A stretch of DNA of 64,000 bases from Cryptomeria japonica (taxonomy: Eukaryota; Streptophyta; Pinopsida; Cupressales; Cupressaceae): contig NC_081415.1 in the NCBI RefSeq assembly GCF_030272615.1, forward strand, positions 260,276,425 through 260,340,424, in the 5' to 3' direction. Each line of letters opens with the position of its first letter. Positions within the stretch are counted from its first letter, which is position 1. The notes below the pieces were generated by a model that saw only the letters and a list, made by a program, of their open reading frames with translations, searched no databases and was not told the origin of the DNA. This document shows positions 27,101 to 36,300 of this stretch, in pieces. The position numbers were made by a program, and so were the translations under genes.

Positions 27101-27427
27101 ATCATAATGGCGAGCACACTCGATCATCAACTCATGGCATTGGACTACTGGAGGGAAGCCGGCCGCCTTAATGATGCCACTTTCAATTATCCTCCTGGCG
27201 ACAGGTGATGGCTTGCCAATGTAAGGGACCTCTCGAAACTTCTTCGTACTGAAGTTGCCCAAGTTGGTATCTCCAATGTTGTTCCACTTAGACACGATCT
27301 TGGTCTCCAATTCTTCGTTCTTTTGATCTTCTTTCATGAGAGCTGGACGACTGGTGGATGCTCCCGCCTTCGGGGTCGCCATTGTAACACCTACACAACA
27401 TTTCATAATAAGTAATAGATTTTGCAA
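24166..27427 (-). pseudogene. Unknown ORF family, copy 2: about 1,085 codons with one stop and one frameshift
   Basis: Not a family I can name. Reading leftward from 27427, the frame passes one TAG at 27097-27095 (after HYDP) and continues to 25535; a single frameshift near 25560 then moves to the frame that ends at 24166. The N-terminal third has GDTNLGNF and PVARRIIESG. The globular middle has FHLPKHRDMVYKS, INKNWLLKSRP, AFYFEKWMFYFIQV, NRLSQDAQELVKRYG, FIQFPKFTYIRVHG and LPRYPTDRIVLLEV. A low-complexity Ser/Glu/Lys stretch with SVSEGN repeats follows near residue 580. The C-terminal 450 residues are charged and mostly helical, with a coiled coil near KDKLREEMEKNRKLEREV. There is no zinc knuckle, protease, RT, integrase or DDE motif. 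It may have been one protein before decay, with near-full coding capacity left. Confidence 0.6.
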
Positions 27428-28199
27428 TGTATAACTATAGATTAGAGATTAAATTTAGGAAACTTCATGATAAGTCTTTGAGTTATCATTTCCTAAATAC
27501 GATCGAGCTACTGAAATTTCAAAATTTTAAAATTCAAAATTTCAAGATTAAGACTATGACGATCAAAATTTCAAAAATTCAAGATAAGGGAAGACTTCGC
27601 CATACCTCACTTGAGAGATAACTCTAAAAAGCAAAATAAGGAAATTCGCCTAGGCAAAAATCGAAGTTTGAAGTATCAATGTGGTCCTCCTCTAGCAAAG
27701 GCGTCTTCCTTATCAACTTCGCCAACTTTTGGGGGCCTCCAACGTCTTGATAAAGGGAATCGCACCTCTTCAAACCAAATTCGCACTCTCCTTGTCTTCT
27801 TGATGGAATTCGCACCTTGTAATTGTCTTCTCCAAATCGCATGCAAAGGATGATTGAATGATGTTTTAAAAACCATATCACACCCCCTTTATATAAGGGC
27901 TTACCTCTTCAATCCCCATAGGCCGACTTTTTAAAAAAAAAGACAAATAATAAAATAAAAATGAAGGCCGACTTTTAAATAATATGAAAATAAAACCCAA
28001 GCGCTCCAATTTTTATTTAAATTAATAATTAATTAATTTAATGCCTTCGTAATTAATTAATTCGATTTTTTAAAAGGCAAAATTAATTAATTAGATGTTT
28101 CATGCGCAATTTTAAATGCTAATTTTAATTAAATATTTCAAGGTTTATCGAATTTTAGCATTTAATATAATTTGAAAATTTTATTGGCGCCAAAACATG

Positions 28200-29985
28200 G
28201 GAGATGTAAGGGGTACAAACCACATCGCCCTGGTCCCTGACTGAGGGACAGGAGCGAACTTTGCACTTTGCTCTTGAATTTCTCGCCTTTTACGTTCAAA
28301 ACCACATCTCTTACGTTGAAACTGGCAATTTAAATAGGAACCTTGAACTTGGTCTATTCAATTTTGTAGATGAATGCCTCTTAAGATCATTATCGCCCTG
28401 GTCCCTGGCTGAGGGACAGGAGCGAACTTTGCATTTACTCCTTGGCCTTTGTCTTCCAAGTTGCCAAATTGATTCGTGAGGTAGGCAATGATCCCCTTGT
28501 TTGTTTCACACACGCCAAACTTCATTTTTGCAAAGCAAACTTGTCATTCAAGTGATTTTCGCCCTGGTCCTTGACTGAGGGACAGGAGCGAACTTTGAAT
28601 TCTAGCTCAAATTTGTCATCTTTTAACCTTCACTTCTGATTCATCACCTTTCAAATGACATTTCGGATCTTGTGTAACCTTGCTTTGATGTGATCTAGGA
28701 AGAAAAATGATGGATTTTGTGAATATCGCCCTGGTCCTTGACTGAAGGACAAGAGCGAATTTTAGTCTATGGTGCAAATCCTCCATCATATTGATATCAA
28801 ATTGTCTTCAAGGCGTAAAATGATGTCCTTTATTCCTTCTTGAACATTTGAAACGAACGTGGCCTTCAAAGTTTAAGTATATTTGACTATTTCGCTCTGG
28901 TCCCTTGGAGAGGGACAGGAGCGAACTTGGGCATTTCCATCCCTTTTTGCGGTCCTTACAACTTTATTTCTCTCGAAGCACCCTCAAAACATCATTGCCC
29001 CCTTGTACCTTGGTTTGGAGTGGTTTAAACTTGGAGGGAAGTCAAAATAACCAAGATTTCGCCCTGGTCCCTGGCTGAGGGACAGGAGCGAACTTGCACT
29101 TGTAGGCTCATTCTTGCTTTGCCAACTTTCAAACTTGTTTTCAACGGACTCATTATGTTCTCCTTCATTCACCTTTGACATGGAATTCGTTTCAACTTGG
29201 TGAGAAATTCTCCTTAGGAAGAAATCGCTCTGGTCCTTGGCTGAGGGACAGGAGCGCCTAGGACAACATGGACCTCACTTGGCGTTTTGTAATCTTCAAA
29301 TTATCTTCAATGGATTCGTTATGCCTCCTTTGATTGCCTCAAACTTAACTCTCACTTGATCTTCGTCCAAAACTTGTCCTATAAAGAAAATCGCTCTGGT
29401 CCCTGGGAGAGGGACGGGAGCTATCACTAAAATTCGCCCTAGTCCCTGGCTGAGGGACAGGAGCGATTTTGCTTCTAGGGCCAATTTTCCTTATGATGGC
29501 ACTTTCAAGTTATATTCAACTGATAAAATGTACCTCCTTTGTTCTTCTCAAATCGCGAAATCGTTCAAATCTTTCAAGGACAAGGCAATTTTGGATTTTA
29601 AGCTCCAGTCCTTCAGTGAGGGACAGGAGCGATTTTTGCCCCTGGCACATTTCCTTGTTTGCAAATTTCTTCAAATTATATTCAATGGACAGAACATGCC
29701 CTCTTTTATCTCTTCCAATTCGAAAATCGTCTTGATCCTGCAAGGATAGTGAAATTTTGAGAAACAAGCTCCGGTCCTTCAGTAAGGGATAGGAGCGATT
29801 TGTCTTCAAATTTCAAAAATTTGCCGTTTTGAATCTCAAAAATCTTCCAAATCTTCCAATTTACGTTCAACTGCATCTCCTGGTGACTCTGCACAAGACA
29901 AATGAAACAAATTAATAACCAGGATGCATAAAATATCATTTTCGCCTTAGTCCCTGGCTGAGGGACAGGAGCGATTTTGCTTCCA
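28200..29985. repeat. Tandem array with 166-168-bp period and conserved 35-40-bp core
   Basis: The core TGGTCCCTGGCTGAGGGACA (flanked by TCGCCC and GGAGCGAA) starts at 28231, 28399, 28565, 28732, 28898, 29065, 29231, 29397, 29440, 29606, 29772 and 29948. The spacing is 166-168 apart from one 43-bp step and a last step of 176. The core holds a 6-bp inverted repeat (GTCCCT/AGGGAC). The 125-bp spacers have diverged far more than the core but still share words such as TTCAAATTAT and CCTCCTTTG. The array lies 5' of the ORF on the minus strand. Confidence 0.9.
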
Positions 29986-30386
29986 CAGGCCAAAATATCA
30001 AGATTTTAGGGCTTCAGTCACTTAACAAGGCAAAAATAAGACTTTTCCAATGCCTAGGATCAATTATCAAAATTTTCAAAATTTGGTCAAAATTCACTCG
30101 GACAAAATTCACAATTTCATCATTAACACTTAGGCAAAATTTGGACTTGTATTCAAAATTCCGACTGAACCTAGACAAACTTTCTTGATCCCTGACAAAT
30201 TCACCCTATTTCAAAATTGCATCTTACGGGAGGAAGCTCAACAATTCTTCAAAATGGATTGGACTCTGGCCTGAAAACACTAAAATGGAAACCCTAAGGC
30301 TTGTCCCTAGTCCAGACGATTGACTCACTAACCCAAAACCCTAAAAAAAGCAGAGAGAAGGACGAGCAAAACTAGCAAAAAGAGGG

Positions 30387-30403
30387 GGTCCCCATTTTAA
30401 TGG
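30387..30403. repeat. CCCCATT/AATGGGG hairpin near the 5' end of the 7.3-kb element
   Basis: A nearly gap-free 7-bp inverted repeat (CCCCATTTTAATGGGG) lies about 30 bp inside the TGTTGTGACC terminus. Its role is unknown. Confidence 0.5.
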
Positions 30404-30428
30404 GGCGATGTGTGAAATGGTCACAACA

Positions 30429-31125
30429 GGTACACAGCAACTATAGATCAGATTACTTATCTGATTGTGATATTGATCTAGGGCAGATTCACCAAGACTT
30501 TGCCCAAACCAAATCAATCAATTTCGCTGTCTCAGATTGGCAGAATATTGGTGCTACTTGGAGAGGAAGATCACAAGTTCGCCCGCCAAGATGCCTAACA
30601 AATTCGCTCAATAATCAGACCAGATCACAGCATAATGGAGGCTTAGATCGTGCACCAACTTCACACAATGTTACTCAGGTTCACACAAACTGATTTATCT
30701 GATTTGATGATTAGATTCGCTCAAGGTGACAAGATAGTTCGCAGAAGATAGATGAGATATTCGCTTGATAGATGGATCAGTTCGCTGACCTTGTTTGTAC
30801 TTCGCTGATCAGAGAGGTAGTTCGTTGATAGGATAGATTTGTTGAGTGAGATGATGAGTTTGAACAATGAATGCTGACTTGTATATATAGGCGACTTAGC
30901 CTTTTGATTCTCCAAGTCGGCTAGCATAAGGAACACATTTAATTACAAACAAATGCATTAAGGTGGTGCCAAATTAGGTTCACACGTTACACAAGACCCC
31001 AACACGTTACATCAAGATAATGATTATGGGACATGACTAAGGCCACGAGCCCATTAGTCATCCAAACGTGCTAGGTGTGCTAGGTCGGCCCTAGAAGGGC
31101 TCCGACCTAGCTACATATATCAACA
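30429..31125 (-). mobile_element. Copia LTR, 5' part (U3/R)
   Basis: The minus strand begins TGTTGATATATGTAGC at 31125, directly after the polypurine tract at 31126-31134. A TATA box (CTATATATACAAG) is near 30880-30895. It is interrupted at the GGTAC duplication and continues at 23128. Confidence 0.7.
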
Positions 31126-31134
31126 CTCCCTCTT
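31126..31134 (-). promoter_or_regulatory. Polypurine tract of the copia unit
   Basis: AAGAGGGAG on the minus strand directly precedes the LTR TG. The same sequence, within CTAGCTAAGAGGGAG, precedes the 3' LTR of the related element at 62803. Confidence 0.75.
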
Positions 31135-31199
31135 AGCTAGGGAGGAGACCTTCTCAAGATCCGAGATACATGGCTGTTCCCATGAAAAATGCAAATGAA

Positions 31200-31640
31200 T
31201 ACAACCACCATGGCTACTCCCATGGATGACGTTCACCATAGCTACTCCCAGAGGGTGAACAAGCACGAGTGCTAAATCATAATACCCACCATGCCTACTC
31301 GTAGAGGGTGGGAAACCACAAGTACATCATGGAATTTCTTCCATCACATCCACCATGCCTACTCGCAGAGGGTGGAAGAGGGCTTTCACCTCAAACTTCT
31401 CCCAGAGAAGAGTGCATTACCACCATGCCTACTCGCAGAGGGTGGATCCACCATACCTACTCGCATACTGTGGAACGAGGGCTCTAACCTCAGACTTCTC
31501 CCAGAGAAGAATGCATCACCACCATGGCTACTCGCAGAGGGTGGATCCACCATACCTACTCGCAGAGGGTAACGAGGGCTTTCACCTCAAACTTCTCCCA
31601 GAGAAGAATGCATTAACCAAAAGATGTGGCTTCCTCTAAA
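31200..31640. repeat. Tandem repeat CCACCATGCCTACTCGCAGA in the copia 3' non-coding region
   Basis: The word CTACTCGCAGAGGGTGG and variants recur about ten times, alternating with a longer segment that includes TCAAACTTCTCCCAGAGAAG. The array lies between the gag stop and the polypurine tract, where pol would normally be. Confidence 0.8.
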
Positions 31641-31723
31641 GCTGAAAGAAATTGGCTCCCTCTGGGCTTGACAAGCTTCCTCTAAAGCTAAAGATGTCAA
31701 GCTCCCTCTAACATTTCCTCCTT

Positions 31724-32217
31724 TTAGAAAAGGAAATCTTCATTTGACCTTTGCTCCTCTTGAGATGTCCCTATGCCAACTTCTGCAGAAGAAGCAAGAG
31801 GAGTAGACCTGAATTTGCAATCTTGAGCAAAATGACCATACTTGTCACACTTAAAGCAATGCATGTGAGATAAGTCCTTCCTTTTTGGTTTAGGGGCAGG
31901 GTCGGAATCTCTGTCTTTATCCCACTTCCTTCTTTTGCCTTTAACCATATGTGAAGCAAGGACTTGATTTTCTACGTCATAATGATCACGCTCAATTCCT
32001 CTTGCTATCAACCGTGACTCTTCTTGTATGCAATCTGCTCTCAAACGATCGAACTTGGGAAGTTTTGATCTTGCACTAATTCCTTGAATGTAAGACTCCC
32101 AAGATGCCGGAAGACCATTGAGAGCAAGCATGGTCAAGTCACTATAATCAACAACCTTCCCAATGGATGAGAGTTGATCTCTCAAATCAGAAATCGTCAT
32201 GAAGTATGCTATGACGG
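31724..32217 (-). pseudogene. Copia gag, C-terminal part with zinc knuckle
   Basis: The reading frame begins within AYFMTISDLRDQLSSIG and continues with LTMLALNGLPASWESYIQGI and LPKFDRLRADCIQEESRL. It ends with a CCHC knuckle, CFKCDKYGHFAQDC. It matches the gag at 58271-59077 segment by segment. The stop is followed at once by non-coding repeats, so no protease, integrase or RT was present. The N-terminal part is at 35082-35437. Confidence 0.8.
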
Positions 32218-35081
32218 TGTTGGGACTCCTAAAAATTTGGTGAATTTGAGAGGCCCATTTCAAGAATTTTTGCATCTGCACTTCCTCCTAGCATGGCTTA
32301 TCAATTTTTTGGCAAATGCGATAGGCGGGCTTATAGCCAATCCCCCCCCCCCCCCCCCCCCCTTTTTACCAGCTCTTCCCTGCGTGAAGTTTGGCGTGGC
32401 CGTTGGGAAAGGCCATAGAGAACTCAAAACAAATGCAATCAGCCTGTATAAGGCATTTTTCCCTGGGCGCCAAATTGGGTTTACAAAAGAAATGAACTTT
32501 CAAGGGAAAGCATTTATCCCACATTGGTTTTGCGAAGGGAGTGTTTTGTATTTAAATACAAAGCCGCACACTTCTTAAGTGTCAAAGCTCGAGGGCGTTT
32601 GGCCCAGTGGACCCTGCGTGCACACGCATCTCAAGGTGTCCGAAATTTTGGGGCAAGCTGGCGGGAAGAGGCTAAAGATCGAGCAGATCACTGAGATCCA
32701 ATGACAGATTCGAGGAAGAACAACGGTGGAGTGAAATTCCGGGGCAATCCATGACTGTTGCTGTACCACGGTTGTGAGCTGCCCGGAATCAATACCCTCG
32801 CGACAGGTGGCACCCAGATGGTGGCCAACTGGATGCGCAGACAAACCAAAGAGTTACCTATCGAACAGACCTTGGCTGCGATGGATCTCTAAATGGATTC
32901 ACTGAAAGCATCAGTGCCATCGACATAAAGTACATCAAAGAAATCAGAACTGGTCTCGCCGAGAAAATAAAGGGCATCGATGAAACTGCAGAATCGATGA
33001 GACTTGTGAACGGCTCGCCAAGGGAGGAAGTTTGGCCGAAAGAATAAAATCGAACAAGCCAATAGAACCAAAGACACGTGGCAGTTAGAAGGTGGCGCCC
33101 AGATAGATCCAAAGGCGAACCAGTGGCTGACACGTGGTGACACGCGGCAGAAGGGAGTAGATCAGCCAAGGTAAAGGTCGGGTAGATCAAGGAAGATCGG
33201 ACGGTGATGCAAAAGATCCAATGGTGGTCACTGTACCGCGATGGAAAGAAGCTCACCGGTTATCCCTTGGGACTTGGCGACAAAGCACGTTCGGAAAAGG
33301 TGAGTGGTTCAGGTATTAAGGATCGAGCAAGTTTGAGCCGATCTAACGGTTGTTGCTATACCGCGAGATGAAGGTGCTTGTTGGTTATCCCCCGCGACGT
33401 AGCGATTGGCGAGGTGGCAGTCAAGGTGGGCTTAGTGCAAATCAGGAAGTGACACGTGGCGGGCCCGCTAGAAGAGAGAGTAGCCCAGGTGAATTAACGG
33501 GTGGGCAAGTCAAGGAAGATCTGACGGTCGGATGGATGATCCGATGGTGGTCGCTAATTCGCGATGGTAAATAGCTCGATGGCTAATCAGCGCGACTTGG
33601 CGACCAAGTGGTGGGACCCGACATGAGAGCAATTTAGAGGAGAAAATAAAGAACGAGCAGGTTGGAAATGATTGGACGGTGGTTGCTGATCCGCTATGCA
33701 GAGATGCACGATGAAAATTCATTGCGGATTAGCGGCAAGGAAGAGACAAGGAAGTGGTGGTTCCAGCCGTGCTCAGGTGGCAAGACAGGTGGAGTCCAGA
33801 GGGACTCATGAGCCAATCCAGAGGTGACATGTGGCAGAGATTTGTGTGGGAAATTCAAAGTTTAAATTATAGTTTCGGACTATAGTGAAAAGGCAAAAAT
33901 TTAAATGATTGAGCTCATCTGGGAGATTGATGGCTGAGGGATTATTTTTTGCCCGAATATATAAGTATTATATATCACTGGAAAGCTCTAAAAACGAGGA
34001 ATCCATTTCTGCAGTCAAGTGTAACCCACGACATATATCTCAAGAGCAGTTTCCTCGAGATTTCAGGGGGGATTTGTCAGTTTGTTAGAGAAGATTTTCT
34101 ATAGGCCAAGTGTGTGAGCAGTTAATGTTGAAAGATAGGGCAGTTGCCATTGTTAGAGATGAAATCTCGATTTCTTCTCTCTTCCTTCTTATTCTAAATT
34201 TCTTCTCATTGTAAGGGTTCCAGTTTTTTGGAGAAATTCTCTAAAGGAGATTTCCAAGACGGGTTCCATTTTTGCATGTAATTTTCTTAGTTGTAATGGT
34301 TGATGTTCCTTTTCTTTTGTCATTGAATAGATATATTTTGCAGATTGTTTGTTAGTTGCAGGTCACATATATGCAAGGCATATATACAGTTGCATTGGAT
34401 TGTCTTCAGGTATTCTTTATTTTCAATAAATCCAGTCTTCAAGGGAGTTTGGGTTTGTCGTTTCAAAGTGGGAGTGTAATGGGTGTTCTTAAGTACTCTT
34501 CAAAGAAGAGTTTAAATTATGTGAACAATCATTTTGGTTGGGTCAATGTTTGGATAAGTATGATCCTTTGATTGAGTCTAGAATGTATTAATGTTAGGCA
34601 TTAATACAGGGATATCTTTTTCAATGAATCTGATGTGCAACTTGGATTCCATTTGTGGTTTTTGTATTGACTCTATGCCCGGGTTAAGGCACTGATTTGT
34701 TATAGCTAGAAGTTACTTGCTTCTTTTTTTAAAAATCAAATCATAATATCTTTTGCTTTCTGTTCTGTGGTAACGTTCCACCTATCTCATGCTCCAATAT
34801 AGTTGAGATGTCAATGTAGATCTAGCCCATCTGCAGTAACCTCCTTGTTGTTGAGCCTTTTGAGATTCATCTGCTTTTGTTGATGCCATATGTCTGTAAC
34901 TGGTTGTATTTTATGCATCAAAAGGGTGCCCCCCCTAGGTCTAGCAGAACCTGAAGTGTAGGAGGATCATTAGGATCCTATGTTATGTTGTCCAAGCTTT
35001 GAACCTTTTCATTGATTGAGATTGGCTATTTCATAGATAGATTGTAGGTGAACTTGGGTTTCTCTTTTTTGAGAACAACAA
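32218..35081. mobile_element. About 2.86-kb insertion splitting the copia gag
   Basis: The gag frame is lost at ATT|TGTTGTTCTC on one side and regained at CCCAACA|CCGTC on the other (minus strand), so the ends are TG...CA. No matching 5-bp duplication was found. The content is a C homopolymer at about 32343-32362, a GC-rich repetitive block (32580-33850) and a TATA-bearing leader-like block (33940-34760, with ATATATAAGTATTATATATC). No coding domain is recognised. It may be the remains of a non-autonomous LTR element or of more than one event. Confidence 0.45.
32580..33850. repeat. GC-rich block of diverged repeats with CACGTGGC words
   Basis: Segments like GATCCAATGGTGGTCACTGT, GATCTAACGGTTGTTGCTAT and GATCCGATGGTGGTCGCTAA recur with GCGATGG or GCGAGATG and (C/A)GCGACTTGGCGACAAG. 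They form about four to five degenerate units of roughly 200-290 bp. Between them ACACGTGGC recurs at about 33074, 33131 and 33451, with GACATGTGGC near 33827. Base composition is clearly richer in G and C than the surroundings. Confidence 0.55.
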
Positions 35082-35437
35082 ATAGATTCACCTTTCATCA
35101 TCTTGATGTGATGAAGCTGCTGCTTCAAGGCTAGGGCACGACTGGTGTTGTTGTTTTCGTACATCTCTTCCAATGTCTTGAACATTTCGCTGGCAGTCTT
35201 CAGCTTGGAGATGATAGGTACAATATGATCCTTCACGGAGTCAACCAACATTCTCTGAGCTTGAAAATCTTTCTTCCTCCATGAAGTCTTTTCCTCTTCT
35301 GCCTCAGGTTCAATGGATGATCTCTCCACAAAGTCTATCAGATCACTTCCATTCAATGCAAGCATGATTCGGAATCTCCATGACGTGAAGTTGGATGCAC
35401 CATCCAATCTATCTTCAACCTTGAGACAGTTCAACAT
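35082..35437 (-). pseudogene. Copia gag, N-terminal part
   Basis: The likely start is MLNCLKVEDRLDGASN at 35437, aligning with MVNEIRVEDRLEGASN at 58271. The frame continues with FTSWRFRIMLALNGSDLIDF, MLVDSVKDHIVPIISKLKTA and RALALKQQLHHIKMMKGESI, a UBN2/DUF4219-type gag. Homology stops at 35082, where the 2.86-kb insertion begins. Confidence 0.8.
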
Positions 35438-35510
35438 TTCAAATGAAGTGATAAGAGCAAATAGGAAGAGGAGGGACAACTACAATTAATCTGATTACCC
35501 CTAATTCAAA

Positions 35511-35521
35511 CCAAGCTCTGA
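35511..35521 (-). promoter_or_regulatory. Truncated tRNA-Met PBS beside the 5' terminal repeat
   Basis: The minus strand reads CAACA|TCAGAGCTTGG. The usual TGGTATCAGAGC lacks its first five bases here, at the junction of the tRNA-like terminal repeat and the copia leader. Confidence 0.6.
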
Positions 35522-35656
35522 TGTTGAGACATGGATTAGCTAGGACTCGAACCTAGGACTTTCCGTACACTGCTGGAGTGCTCTACCACTGAGTTAGTGG
35601 CCCCTCTTGGACCAGTCCATCGTTGGTCCGGGTGTGGCTTATTTCCAACACCAACA
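35522..35656 (-). mobile_element. 5' terminal repeat of the composite (TRIM-type LTR with tRNA-like promoter)
   Basis: Same 135-bp length and TG...CA ends as 22744-22878. A box TAACTCAGTGG (35586-35596) and B box GGTTCGAGTCC (35543-35553) both fit the Pol III consensus. The outside flank is the AATTA duplication. Confidence 0.75.
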
Positions 35657-36300
35657 AATTACCTCTCATTATAGGACTATAGAGCCTTGATTTGATGCCT
35701 TGTTAATGTGTCTACTAAGGTCTTGAATATCAGGAATGCACCATGGCAATCAAAATTCTTTCTCAAGAAGTAAATTCACTCTTCTTAGAGAAATTATCCT
35801 CCAAACAACAAAAAATACCTCAAATCAAGGTCAATATGAGATTTCTGGGTAGGCTCGCAAAGATTTGCATGAATGAGATCCAAGTGTCTTTTAGCACACC
35901 ATATGCTTTCTGTAGGAAATGAATCCTTTTTTATTTTCTAGCCAAATTGCCAAACTAGCAACACACAACCCATAGTTTTCCTATATATGAGGCAGCCCTT
36001 GGATCACATGGGTGTTGTTGAGTTTAACCAAATATTGAAGATTTAGGTGTCCATACCTTTCATGTCAAAGAGCACCGATGTTATCTTTGACAGCTAGCAT
36101 ATGCAAATTAGCTTTAGTAGGATCAACAAACTTGTACAAGCCATCTTGCCCAATGCACAGGGCAAGAACTTTGTCTTGTTTCACATTAGACACAATACAC
36201 TTCTTTTTACAAAATTTGATTTGAATATTGGGGTTCTCAATAATGTCATGCTCCCACCATGAGATCATTTTTTTTTCGAAACAGATTGTAGCCTTCATAA
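35657..36300 (-). pseudogene. Copia pol fragment: GAG-pre-integrase and integrase
   Basis: The minus-strand reading gives LHMLAVKDNIGAL, HERYGHLNIQYLVKLNN, and a HIQGLPHI-like stretch, typical of the GAG-pre-integrase domain. It continues through a decayed integrase (ISFMQIFASLP, RYFLLF, TLTRHQIKAL, NER). It stops at the AATTA duplication and resumes at 22743 with EFTSICT. Several stops and frameshifts are present. This older copia is the host into which the composite jumped. Confidence 0.65.

Larger units (their letters stand above)
23129..30428 (-). mobile_element. 7.3-kb insertion carrying copy 2 of the unknown ORF family
   Basis: On the minus strand it begins TGTTGTGACCATTTCACAC and ends CGTCAACA, with GGTAC duplicated at 23124-23128 and 30429-30433. 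TG...CA ends with a 5-bp duplication are the signature of integrase-type insertion, but no direct LTR pair could be matched by eye. The 5' part holds a 166-168-bp tandem array, the middle holds the ORF, and the 3' part has AAAAAGGGGGC and a TATA-like CTATTTATACCC near 23970-24070. The 3' part resembles copy 3 at 55500-55710. It lies inside the copia LTR. Confidence 0.65.
22744..35656 (-). mobile_element. Composite element with tRNA-like 135-bp terminal repeats, containing a copia unit
   Basis: Both ends are the same 135-bp repeat in the same orientation (35522-35656 and 22744-22878). The flanks carry the 5-bp duplication AATTA at 22739-22743 and 35657-35661. Reading along the minus strand the order is: terminal repeat, remnant of a PBS, copia gag (split), tandem repeats, polypurine tract, copia LTR (split), intact PBS, 64-bp internal domain, G-rich polypurine tract, terminal repeat. 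The flanking copia integrase reads through once the composite is removed, confirming a single insertion. Two later insertions sit inside it (23129-30428 and about 32218-35081). Confidence 0.75.

Noticed and set aside
28200-29985. CRISPR array or centromeric satellite
   Set aside because: The genome is a plant. Repeat and spacer lengths do not fit CRISPR. The 167-bp period recalls centromeric satellites, but there are only twelve diverged units inside a mobile element.
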